Assembly (NCBI GenBank): GCA_013396995.1
Contig: VWZP01010364.1
Location: forward strand, 225,286-289,285
Length of the DNA stretch: 64,000 bases
Reading direction: 5' to 3'
DNA from: Dicaeum eximium
Lineage: Eukaryota; Chordata; Aves; Passeriformes; Dicaeidae
This document shows positions 33,901 through 41,770 of this stretch, one piece after another (position 1 is the first letter of the stretch; each line of letters starts with the position of its first letter). The translations under genes and the position numbers were made by a program. A model generated the notes under the pieces. That model was not told the origin of the DNA. It searched no databases and saw only the letters and a program-made list of their open reading frames with translations.

Positions 33901-36900
33901 AGGCACTGCCTCACAGGACTCCTTCAGAGAAAAATTGTTCCCAAAGGCTCTACTGGCCCACTGCTAGAAAATTAATTCCAGGATATTTAATATTCTTTTG
34001 CGTCTATAGGAATAAATTTGTGTCTGCACACAGATTCAAAAGGTATTAGAGATGTTATTTGAGACAGGTTTAGATAAAATTGGTGAAATGTGGGCATTAT
34101 TTCAATAAATTGGCTGAATAAATTAAATTAGCACTGAAAAGGGGACTCCACATGCAGCGGCTGCGGCACAAACCTCCCCACTCCAATTTTTATGTGTGTT
34201 CAGGGATTGAACAACCTGATCCCAGAGTACCTCCTTGCAAATGGCTGTTCTCCCACTGCACTTTGGCTGCTGGTAGGTTTTTGGGAGAGCCCTGTAACTG
34301 GATCCGATGCGTTTGCAGGAAGCGTAATCGATTTCCCGGCTCATTCCATCCCCGGAGCGGTCGCTCAGTGGAGAAGCAAAGGAAAGCTCTTTCACCCCAA
34401 GGAAGGACTTGAACTGTGCAAAGAGTTCTGGGAATTTCCTTCAGAAACACAAGTATTTTGTTATTTCACTGTGACAGTTTTAGGGTGGTTAATGCGCGTC
34501 ATAAAAGCAAGGCAGAAATACCTAAACAAACTCAGCATTGCAGAGAGAAATCTTTCAGAAACATTTCACCTCTGTTATCATTCTCTCTAATTGCTCTAGG
34601 GTTTGGGTTTTTTTTTACTTAAGGTAGGAAAATTATTTCCCTTCACTACACAAACACTCCCCTTAAGTGCCTGAGGAGAAACTGATCCTTGCCATTTGAC
34701 TTCCCTCCTCTGCTGCAAGCCAAACAGCTCAGGAGGCTCACAGCAGAGCTGGAGCTATTTATCCTTCTCACAGCCCTGTTCTCAGATTTCATGTTTATAC
34801 CTTTATTACACTTTGAGATATTAAACAGAGAGTGTGAACAGACAGGAAAATATCTTCCTCACAGTGATGGTTTAGAGCTGTGTTCATAAATTTAAAAGTT
34901 CAGATTTTATTACTCCTCATTTTGGATTAACCTTCAATTTCTTGTGTGCTACCTGGGAGATACTTCTAAGTTAAATCCAAAACTTCTGTAACAAAGTTCA
35001 TAATGTGCCCAAAAAAATAACATAATGGAACCTACACAGTAAAGGGCAGAGAGGTAAGTTAATAACTTACCCTAAAAAGGGTGTAACAAGCTGGAGCAAC
35101 TCAGAGCCAGAGACCAACTCCTGGTTGAAGAGAGCAATGCAACGGAGAAAATTTTCATAGACCTCCTGACTCTTGAGCACCCTGCGCACCTGCAGCAGTT
35201 TGGAGAGATGATCACAGCACCTGAATGCCACTTGTATTTAGAAAACCATTCATTATCAGTCTATTCATCTTCTAAACCCATCTACTTTAATTTTTGTTGG
35301 TGTTTCTCTACCACTTGAAAAGTCAGGGAATGTCTTAAGTGCTGACACATAAATTGCACAGAAAACCAACCAATTTACAACCACATAAAAGGCTGAAGAT
35401 GGTCCAGAGAACGTGAGAAAAGGACAAATACTGACCTTGTCAAAGAAGGAAAACTCCTGCAGTGTCCCATATTTCCCCACTGTCGCGACTGACAGATCTT
35501 TGGTACCTCGCAGCTTCATTTTCTTCTGTTAAAAGAACAAGCAGTTATATTTAAAATGTTGTGACTCTAATGCCATCAAATTCCACTCTGTTGACACAGA
35601 ACAGCTCCCTGCAAAGGCTGAGACCCTGTATTTCCCCAGCAGTGATCTGGCATTGCTGTGTCACGTCCTCACAGCAATCTCTGTCAAATGTCTCCCAGCT
35701 AAGAAGAAACAACAAAAAAAGAGAATCACTTGAGATTCTGCATAGAAGCAATAAATTGTCCCCTTCCAGGGCCAATACCTAGTACAGAAACTTGTGATAT
35801 TTTGTATCAAACATGTTACCACACACATTTAAGAATGCATTAAAAATTCCCTTTTTTTACAGCAATTAAAATAACTTAAAATTTTGTTTCTCATACATCT
35901 ACATACATCAAAGACACCACTCATTACACCTTTATCTCAGCAATTACTAAGCACAAGTAATATGAGGATATTCTAAGTTTTTACTTGCTGAAAGATACCT
36001 TTGCTGGGCCAGAAACAGGACGCAGCAGCAGTGGCCTGGATCGCTTCTTGCTGTGCTCCAGATTCTTCTCATGCTCAGTTTTCTGGACACTGTTCACTTC
36101 ACATGGTCCATTTCCTGTGAACTGAAGTAAATAAATAATGATTTCAACATTCTCCTCTCAAATAGAATCCTAACAGGACACAGAGCACGTGGTTAAGTCA
36201 CCTGTTCTGAGAAAACCCAAACAACAAAGAGGAGCAATGTTCATTACTGGCTGTATGATTTTCCATGTTTTGCATATTCTACATGCAGACAGAGCATTTA
36301 ATATCCTGCCCTACTCTCAGCACGTACCAAAGACCTTTTTGCCTCTGGGAGGAACTGTCCAAACTCTGAGAGCAGATCCTCCTGTCCCCGGAACAGATTG
36401 GCCACTTCAGTGAACACCTCTTCCTCTGACATGCCCCGGAAGGGTCGGCCCTTGGTGTTCAGCTGCTCTTTCTGAAAAGGTACACACACATGTTCAACAG
36501 AGTTAAAAGATACCTCACTCTGCCAGAAAACTCACCCTGAGACAAAAACACAAATGCCAGAGAATTTGAAAGGATTCTGAGCCAGCCCCAGGTTCTTACA
36601 GGGCCTCCTTTCACACACAGGATCACAAAATCAGCTGAAGGTGAGTAAAGACATGTCCGGCTACAATTTTTTTACACTATGTGGAAAAAGTTCCACAGTT
36701 CTCAAACTTTTTGTCATTTCCTGTGAGTACCTACGAGGCAGCTGTTGGATAAAGACAAGTCCTTGGGAACTCTAAGTCTGTTCAACAGGCAGAGAATAAA
36801 TTTGACAACCACAACTCCAACAGCTCCAGCATCAACCCACTGCCTCTTCCACAGAAGACTTTTTACCTGGTAAGTGTGAAGAATTTCTAGGAAGGATCTG

Positions 36901-39302
36901 TAAATCTCTGGATGGTCAAGGAAACGTGTTTTGATCTTATTGACGTAACTGATGGCATTATTGAACTCCACGGAATCAGATTCCAAGGGAATTTGGGATT
37001 TATCTTCTTTGTAGGGAAGCTGCTGCCGAAACTCCTCGGAGCAGTCGCTGTGGTTGTGGGAGTTCTCCTGGGAGTAGTGCAAGACCAGCCCACTGCCAGG
37101 GAGCGTGCTGGGAACGGGCTCTGGGGGCACCTGGGGGCACAGGACACACGAGATGTGTTGGAAAAAGATCAGGGAGCAGCTCAACAACAGCCCAGCAGCA
37201 GTGCTGGCAAGGCCTCCAGCTGAAAAATATTGTCACGTGAAGAAGGAAGAAATAATATTTCAGTCACCAATCAATTTCCCTACCTGGTTTATTAACTCCA
37301 TCAGTTAAAATAATTCCTGAAGTTCTCCCTGGTGTAGGAACCACCTGACTTGTGGCTGTCACAGCCTTGTTGGCCTCACCTGAGAGGCTGCAGCAAACAC
37401 CTCCCACTGCTACCACTGGTTATTGCAGAGGAACTGCCAGTTTTAAGGGCACATTAAACCTAAGGCCCTTACAGGTGTTAATTCCTAAGCAACAGAGAGA
37501 TGTGAGGGAGCTGAGATTTAAAAGGTAGTTCCTGCTGCTAAGTGGAGTTAAATCACAAGTTTATCAGCAGAATTCAGTTCATGGCTCTATTTCAGCTCCA
37601 CAACCACACAGTAACAACAAAAAACAAGCAGGGGCAACATCCATCTGTATCCCAGCAAGTGTGCTTCACACCAACAGCACCTGATGGGGATTCCATGATC
37701 TTAAAGACCTTTCCCAACATAAACAATTCAAGGATTTCACATTCTTTTGCCTGTTGCCTAAACAAGTTTCCTGGTTTCTCACTGGAAGACTGGAAGTGCA
37801 ATTCTTCCAGGATCACCCCTTGAAATTTGCCCCCACCCACAACCCATACTGGGAACCTGTTTAACAATGTCAAGCCAATTACAATTTCAGTTTCCAAACG
37901 TGACTGAAATATTTGGTGTTGAAGTGGTGTTTCCATACAGAATCATCATTCCTGTGAAAGTCAAACTACCTGGTTTGAGAATAAACCAGGGGTTGAAACT
38001 AGAAGATCTTTAAGGTCCCTTCCAATCCAAAGCACTCTGTCATTCTTTGAATAAACATTTAAATTCATATTACAGCCATTATCACAGGCTTTGAAAACAT
38101 TTTAAATGTCAGCAATGTGTACTACAAATAAATCTCCACAGCCTAAACTGTGCAGACGTGGCCAGTGACACGTGGAACAGTTTATTTAGAGAATAAGAGC
38201 TCTGTGACCTACCTGACTATTCAAAGGTGACTGTATACTCAACTTCCCGTTCTTTGGAATTTCTATCCTGTAGCCCAGAGGAAGAAATGCATTGAATCCT
38301 ACAATGAGGTCGGGATGCTCGTGGAAAAGCTGAGAAACACGTCGGATGACTCCAGGTGTGTCAATGCTAAAATTGAGAGGGGTTTGTTACTTGTATCCAA
38401 ATCAGAAACACAAGTTAAGCCCAGAAAAACTTGTGTTTTTCCAGACACATGTGAAATGTGTCTGTATCAGACACAGAAAAATGTGAAGTATCTGGTAACT
38501 TTGGGATGTAATTCTTTAAAATAAAATTAGCCCAATTAGAGGGAATGACCACTGCAGCTTCGCCCTGGGAATGTTATCCATGGGGAGGAGAGGTGAGTGT
38601 GCAGGTTGGCAAAAAGGCAGGACAGCCACCACCTCCAGGGCTGGCAGGTCACAGGTTCTGCTCAGGCTGCTTCACTTATGTCCAAAATCTGCACTTCAGA
38701 GTGGAAAGTAAAAGCAGATTTGCTTTCTCCTGTGGATTTCACCTCTGGAAAAGTATGGGATGGGCAGAAGTACTCCAACTTCACATGGCTGCATCACTGG
38801 GGCACAGAGCAGTGAGTGTGCAGAGGGGAAATGATGGGGTGAAGGCTGGAGGGCTCTGCACAGGCAGAGAGACCCCACAAAGGCTGAGACCTGAGGGAAC
38901 AGCTGGAGCTGTGTCAGGCCTTGGCATGGAGCTCAGGGAAAGGTTCTTCCCCCCGAGGGTGCTGGCACTGCCCAGGCTCCCCAGGGAATGGTCCCGGCCC
39001 CAAGGCTGCCAGAGCTCCAGGAGCCTTTGGCCAGCGCTCTCAGGGATGCTCAGGGTGGGGTTGTTGGGGTGTCTGTGCAGGGACAGGGGCTGGGCTGATG
39101 ATCCCTGAGGGTCCCTTCCAACTCAGGATATTCTGATTCTGTGAAAGGCTGAGGAGCTCCCCAGAGCACCCTGGGGTGCAGGACTTTGGTTTTACCTCTG
39201 GCTCTTGAACTCCTTCATGATCTCCAGGAAGCCGTTGTAGGTGGCAGGGTCGCTGCCAAAGCGAATCTTCACCTGGTCCAGGTAGGAAAGCGCATCCTCC
39301 AC
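27675..39302 (-). CDS. SIN3B: SIN3B, paired amphipathic helix corepressor scaffold (PAH1 to stop; first coding exon not found)
   Basis: A nuclear scaffold that binds repressors through PAH domains and recruits histone deacetylases HDAC1/2. Eighteen coding exons are readable, each with AG/GT borders and matching phase, giving 1,103 codons from PAH1 to the stop. Human SIN3B is about 1,160 aa. Domain order: PAH1 (exons 39196-39302 and 38213-38366), PAH2 (36867-37130 and 36328-36471), a basic linker (35999-36121), PAH3 (35436-35525, 35071-35189, 34231-34438), the HDAC-interaction domain (34231-34438 to 31405-31999) and the SIN3 C-terminal domain (30769-30938 to 27675-27905). Identity to mammalian SIN3B is very high in the HDAC-interaction region (CKRIGSSYRALPKTYQQPKC). 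Divergences such as the acidic linker in exon 31405-31999 are typical of the family. The start codon is not visible. F2RL3 lies downstream and NWD1-like remnants upstream, as in mammals. Confidence 0.95.
28138..28173. repeat. Perfect 13-base inverted repeat (hairpin/cruciform)
   Basis: GCTACACCCAAAA at 28138-28150 and its exact complement TTTTGGGTGTAGC at 28161-28173, separated by 10 bases. It lies within the last SIN3B intron. No T run or other terminator feature follows. Confidence 0.9.
28277..28481 (-). CDS. SIN3B: SIN3B exon: C-terminal domain
   Basis: Reads NLKKFRKWQCKQVRALRSEV, then SSWKRLIGVESACNVDCRFK and NSEDYMYRRGALCRAKQ. Acceptor TTTTGCTCCAG, donor CAG|GTACAT. Confidence 0.95.
28892..28986 (-). 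CDS. SIN3B: SIN3B exon: C-terminal domain
   Basis: Reads HLANYMEQYVGVEGAPNNQN and DGFLLKPVFLQ. Acceptor CCTTGTGTAG, donor AG|GTGAGC. Confidence 0.95.
29262..29354 (-). CDS. SIN3B: SIN3B exon: C-terminal domain
   Basis: Thirty-one codons: [20 protein letters not shown] and ETQTEDPVEVQ. Acceptor GTCACAG-like, donor CAG|GTAATA. Confidence 0.94.
29645..29818 (-). CDS. SIN3B: SIN3B exon: C-terminal domain
   Basis: Fifty-eight codons: LHHLVSDDICLKVVELYLNE and AERCMADENCFK. The acceptor (AATGGAAG) has its pyrimidine tract displaced a few bases upstream, but frame and homology fix this limit. Confidence 0.93.
30321..30685 (+). mobile_element. Solo LTR, same family as the one at 61.1-61.5 kb
   Basis: Shares order and many words with the reverse complement of 61141-61515 (for example GCATTCCTTTGCCTGTCTCC and ATATCAGCCTTCTGATA). 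A polyadenylation-type AATAAA lies near 30640. It sits in a SIN3B intron, antisense to the gene. The ends are approximate because no target duplication was located. Confidence 0.7.
30769..30938 (-). CDS. SIN3B: SIN3B exon: C-terminal domain
   Basis: Reads [20 protein letters not shown] and TLREMFTIHAYIGFTMDKLV to IVRQ. It is GC-rich. Acceptor CCTGGCCAG, donor CAG|GTGAGG. Confidence 0.96.
31405..31999 (-). CDS. SIN3B: SIN3B exon: largest exon, end of HDAC region and acidic linker
   Basis: About 198 codons. It starts HQEQHSEGRSSSTNEPHLIF, continues with ISYYVKRQPTIQKEDQ, then an acidic, poorly conserved linker (ISEESTDEDRENHQGQ) and DDVYSLFFVNNNWYFFLRLH. It ends within KQPS. The donor splits the Ser codon (A|GTAAGA). 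Confidence 0.95.
32214..32397 (-). CDS. SIN3B: SIN3B exon: HDAC-interaction domain, charged helix
   Basis: Reads [20 protein letters not shown] and on to RSKSLLNEIESVYDE. It forms a long charged helix. The intron between this exon and the one at 32904 carries a CR1 fragment. Confidence 0.96.
32579..32850 (-). mobile_element. CR1 LINE 3' fragment
   Basis: Begins on the + strand with the reversed CR1 end (AGAATCACAAAACTATTTAG, then GTTGGAAAAGACCTCTGAGA) and continues through CTCCACTACCTCCCTGAGCA. It is more diverged than the GC-rich copies. SIN3B intron, same strand as the gene. Confidence 0.9.
32904..33142 (-). CDS. SIN3B: SIN3B exon: HDAC-interaction domain
   Basis: Reads [20 protein letters not shown] through [20 protein letters not shown] to VVLKR. 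Predicted to be helical. It ends in phase 2 (AG|A completes Arg). Confidence 0.96.
33494..33610 (-). CDS. SIN3B: SIN3B exon: HDAC-interaction domain
   Basis: Thirty-nine codons: [20 protein letters not shown] and KKTPYEEQLHRCEDERFE. Near-invariant in the family. Donor GAG|GTACCT. Confidence 0.96.
34231..34438 (-). CDS. SIN3B: SIN3B exon: end of PAH3 and start of HDAC-interaction domain
   Basis: Reads KFPELFAQFKSFLGVKELSF, then EIDYASCKRIGSSYRALPK and KCSGRTAICKE. The second half is the most conserved part of SIN3 proteins and starts the region that contacts the deacetylase. Donor GAG|GTACTC is canonical GT but otherwise weak. Confidence 0.95.
35071..35189 (-). CDS. SIN3B: SIN3B exon: PAH3 core
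   Basis: Reads VRRVLKSQEVYENFLRCIAL and FNQELVSGSELLQLVTPFLG. Acceptor AACTGCTGCAG, donor GG|GTAAGT. Confidence 0.95.
35436..35525 (-). CDS. SIN3B: SIN3B exon: start of PAH3
   Basis: Thirty codons: KKMKLRGTKDLSVATVGKYG and TLQEFSFFDK. It joins the basic linker to the first helix of PAH3. Acceptor TTCTTTTAACAG, donor AAG|GTCAGT. Confidence 0.95.
35999..36121 (-). CDS. SIN3B: SIN3B exon: basic inter-domain linker
   Basis: Forty-one codons (FTGNGPCEVNSVQKTEHEKN, then SKKRSRPLLLRPVSGPAK). The KKRSRP cluster together with KKMK at the start of the next exon could act as a nuclear localisation signal (inference). Confidence 0.94.
36328..36471 (-). CDS. SIN3B: SIN3B exon: PAH2, part 2
   Basis: Forty-eight codons reading KEQLNTKGRPFRGMSEEEVF and EVANLFRGQEDLLSEFGQF. 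It completes PAH2, the main repressor-docking domain. Donor TTG|GTACGT. Confidence 0.96.
36867..37130 (-). CDS. SIN3B: SIN3B exon: linker and PAH2, part 1, with two possible acceptors
   Basis: The longer form starts at 37130 after CCCCAG; a second in-frame acceptor (TACTCCCAG) would start it at 37067 and drop 21 residues beginning VPPEPVPSTLPGSG. Both keep phase 0. The rest encodes ENSHNHSDCSEEFRQQ and the first PAH2 helices (VEFNNAISYVNKIKTRF, RSFLEILHTYQ). Donor CAG|GTAAAA. Confidence 0.92.
37983..38048 (+). mobile_element. Short CR1 3' tail
   Basis: About 65 bases ending in AAGGTCCCTTCCAATCCAAA and a degenerate CTGTCATTCT terminal repeat. SIN3B intron. Confidence 0.7.
38213..38366 (-). 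CDS. SIN3B: SIN3B exon: PAH1, part 2
   Basis: Reads SIDTPGVIRRVSQLFHEHPD and LIVGFNAFLPLGYRI, then a short Lys/Asn stretch ending SPLNSQ. It completes the four-helix PAH1 bundle. Acceptor CTCAATTTTAG, donor CAG|GTAGGT. Confidence 0.96.
38901..39144 (+). mobile_element. CR1-type 3' fragment with complete 3' end
   Basis: Third copy of the GC-rich element, ending with GGGTCCCTTCCAACTCAGGA and ATTCTGATTCTGTGA. The terminal octamer repeats identify the family as CR1. It ends about 50 bases from the donor side of the SIN3B PAH1 exon, in the antisense orientation. Confidence 0.88.
39196..39302 (-). CDS. SIN3B: SIN3B exon: PAH1, part 1
   Basis: Acceptor TTGTCACCCCTCAG, donor AG|GTAAAA. Reads VEDALSYLDQVKIRFGSDPA and on to EIMKEFKSQ, the first two helices of PAH1. 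The phase is 0 at its start, as expected if exon 1 encodes a short low-complexity N-terminus. This is the most upstream exon I can identify. Confidence 0.95.
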
Positions 39303-39399
39303 CTGAGGGGTGACAACCGGCTCAGGGGGAACAGGCCCTGGAGCCCCCCACGGCCCCGGATTTGGGGCAGGGGCTCCTCCAGACACTGCAGGGGGTGGG

Positions 39400-40350
39400 A
39401 ACCGGCCCCGAGGGAGCCCCGCAGCACCGGGGAAGGGCACTCGGTACCGGGTGAGGGGGGGTGAGGGGGGCCGAGGAGGGCAGGCCCCGGTGGGCTGCCC
39501 GTGCTGGGGGGTGCCGGTACCGGGGAGCCGGGAACAGGTTCCTAGGGAGGATGACCGCGGTACCAGAGAGGAACAGCAGGGCCGGGGAGAGCGGCACGGC
39601 CCAGGGAGCCCTCACGGTACCGGGGGAACAGGACGCGGCCCCAGGGGACCCCACGAAACCAGCGGAGAAGGGCGGGGAAGCCCCCGGAGCGACGGGGACA
39701 AGCCCCCAGGACAGCCTCCGATACCGGCGGATGACGGACAAACCCCGGGGGGCGAGCTCGGCACCGCGACCGGGACAGGGCAGGACACGGCGGGGGCNGC
39801 ACCGCCCCCTCTGATTGGCCACGCCCTGTGATAGGCCACGCCTCCGTACCGCCCACCCAGTGCGGCCACGCCCTTGGCAATCAGGCCACGCCTTCATTAG
39901 TGACAGACCACGCCCCCTGCGGCCGCTTCCGGCCGTTCGAGCGCCGTGGCGGGAGCGGAGCCTCAGGAGCCCCTCAGGGAGCGCCTCAGGAGCGCCTCGG
40001 GAGCGCCTTAGGAGCTCCTCAGAGAGCGCCTCGGGAGCGCCTCAGGAGCCCCTCAGGGAGCGCCTCGGGAGAGCCTCAGGAGCCCCTCAGGGAGCGCCTC
40101 AGGAGCGCCTCGGGAGCCCCTCAAGGAGCGCCTCGGGAGCGCCTCAGGAGCCCCTCAGGGAGCGCCTCAGGAGCGCCGGGGCCGCCGCGGGGCCGAGGGG
40201 GTACAACGCCTGCGGGACCCGAGCTGCAGTAGCCTGAGGGGCTGCGGGAGCCTGAGGGGGCTGCGGAATCCCGGAGAGTCTGGGGGAGCCGAGGGCTGAG
40301 AGCTGGAACTGCCCCGGCTGGAGGAACCGCGTGTGGTGCTGCGGGGCTGA
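39400..40350 (-). promoter_or_regulatory. SIN3B: CpG-island promoter of SIN3B
   Basis: About 1 kb of very GC-rich, CpG-dense sequence just upstream of the PAH1 exon. It contains an inverted CCAAT box (ATTGG near 39813), at least five CCACGCC (KLF/Sp-type) boxes between 39828 and 39915, and an ETS-type site (CTTCCGG near 39926). On the minus strand these read GGCGTGG, CCAAT and CCGGAAG, the usual set for a housekeeping promoter. An ambiguous base (N, 39798) lies within it. The exact start site cannot be read. Confidence 0.75.
39953..40179. repeat. GC-rich minisatellite, 11-12-base unit
   Basis: About 20 copies of a unit close to GGAGCGCCTCA, alternating with GGAGCCCCTCA and GGGAGCGCCTCG. Units recur in blocks of three, making a longer period of about 34-35 bases. 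It lies just upstream of the KLF/ETS cluster of the SIN3B promoter. Open frames across it are composition artefacts. Confidence 0.93.
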
Positions 40351-40992
40351 GGGAGCCGGGGGGTGCTGGAGGAGCCCAGGGGTGGCTGGGGAAGCCCGGG
40401 AGGGCTGGTGGGGCCCGAGGGGAGCTCCAGGGGTATGAGGACCCGGGCTTGGAAGAGGTTGGGGGGCTGGGGGAGCCCTTCAGTGGTGTGCACTGAGCTC
40501 AAGGGTAGCTCTGGGGTAGCAGGATAAATGTGGGCTTAAAATATGCCACTTACCCCAGCGGTCCCTGTCAGCCGGCAATTTGAGCTCGGTAAAACTGAGT
40601 TATATGAACAGCAAAGAGGAGAGGCAGGGGAAAATAAGCTATGCGGCTTGTTTTTACTTAGGGCATTACCGATGATTTGCATAATAGAAAAGTGCAGAAG
40701 CCTTTCTTGCTTTGCCTTTAAACTTGCTGCTGGTATTTAAACCCGGAATATTTTTCTCTACGTTGTGCTGGAATATTCCAGCTGTTTGCAGCTTCCAGGC
40801 AGGATGTTCACACACTGCCTGTGGATTTGATATTTAATGGAATATCAAATCAGTATCAGTATTTGTTCTGATCCTTGCACAAACTGCTGCCCTGTGACCT
40901 GTTTCCCTTCTGACAACATGAAGGATGCCACAGGCCTGTTTAATACAGAAAGGGTTAAATTAATACAGACTTTCTTTTTCACAGGTACTCAC

Positions 40993-41101
40993 TGCTTTCA
41001 ACATCCCAGGCTGTGATGGATTGATTCAGTGACCCAGCATATAAGTATTTATCATCTTTGGAGAAGCAGGCACTGCAAAGCCCTTTCAGGAGAGATGTGG
41101 G
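40993..41101 (-). CDS. NWD1: WD40-repeat exon, NWD1-like
   Basis: A clean exon of 109 bases between acceptor CATTTTCAG and donor A|GTGAGT. It reads LLKGLCSACFSKDDKYLYAG and then SLNQSITAWDVES. This is one WD40 blade: a GH-less first strand, the FSKDDKYLYAGS turn and the WD end. Position and strand match NWD1, which lies directly upstream of SIN3B in mammals. It is intact by itself, but the neighbouring fragments are damaged, so it may be the best-preserved relic of a dead gene. Confidence 0.6.
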
Positions 41102-41770
41102 CTGAAAATGGATGGTTGGCATTAGATTGTTGTGGTGGTAAATACAGGGTGGACATGTTTTAGAGTTGTCAGTAGTTATTCAGTGCTTAAGAACAGAGAT
41201 AATAAATACAGATGTTTACAGGAGTGGTGCTGGAAGGGTGGTGGGAGCCAAGTACAGCTCCTAGGTTGTGAAGCACTCATAGCTGTGCAGGAAAGAGCCT
41301 GGTAGAACAGAGCAAAGCCCTCTATTCCATCTGGGGAAAGGAGCAGCTCAGAGATATCCTTGCAGTGTTGTCAGGTGAAAGAAAATCAGCATTGATCCAA
41401 CCTCCTGCACCACTTTTTTTTTCTTTTTTCCTCCTGGATTCTCCTGAGCTGGCCTAATTTCTGTTTTCTATTACTGTTATTGACTTGAGAAGTCCCATCC
41501 TCTCCCCTGGTTTGTGCCATGTGGTGACATGAGCAGAACCAGCTGCAGACAAATAACTCCTGTGAGTTTTGTTTTCTGTCAGAGCAGAGCTCCCAGCCCT
41601 CAGCCACATCCAGCTGTAAGGATGCTCCCAAAGCAGCCCTGGGTGCTGGGAAAAGCTTGTGCCTGTCAGTTTGTCAGGATTTGGGTGTCCTCCTTGGGAA
41701 TGCTGTGGGCTGGATCCTGCCTGGCAGTGATTAACCAGGGACACTCAGCACGGTGCTGCCTCAGAATAGC

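Noticed and set aside
38545..39108. 187-codon + strand frame
   Set aside because: Its second half translates the CR1 fragment at 38901-39144. Matching frames appear at the other two CR1 copies.
39322..39897. 191-codon - strand frame beginning with the only ATG upstream of PAH1
   Set aside because: It has no similarity to the SIN3B N-terminus, crosses an ambiguous base and overlaps the likely core promoter. It was kept only as a possible start in the findings.
39815..40237. Arg/Ser/Gly/Ala-rich open frames across the SIN3B CpG island
   Set aside because: They arise from the 11-12-base minisatellite and lack an ATG-initiated conserved protein.
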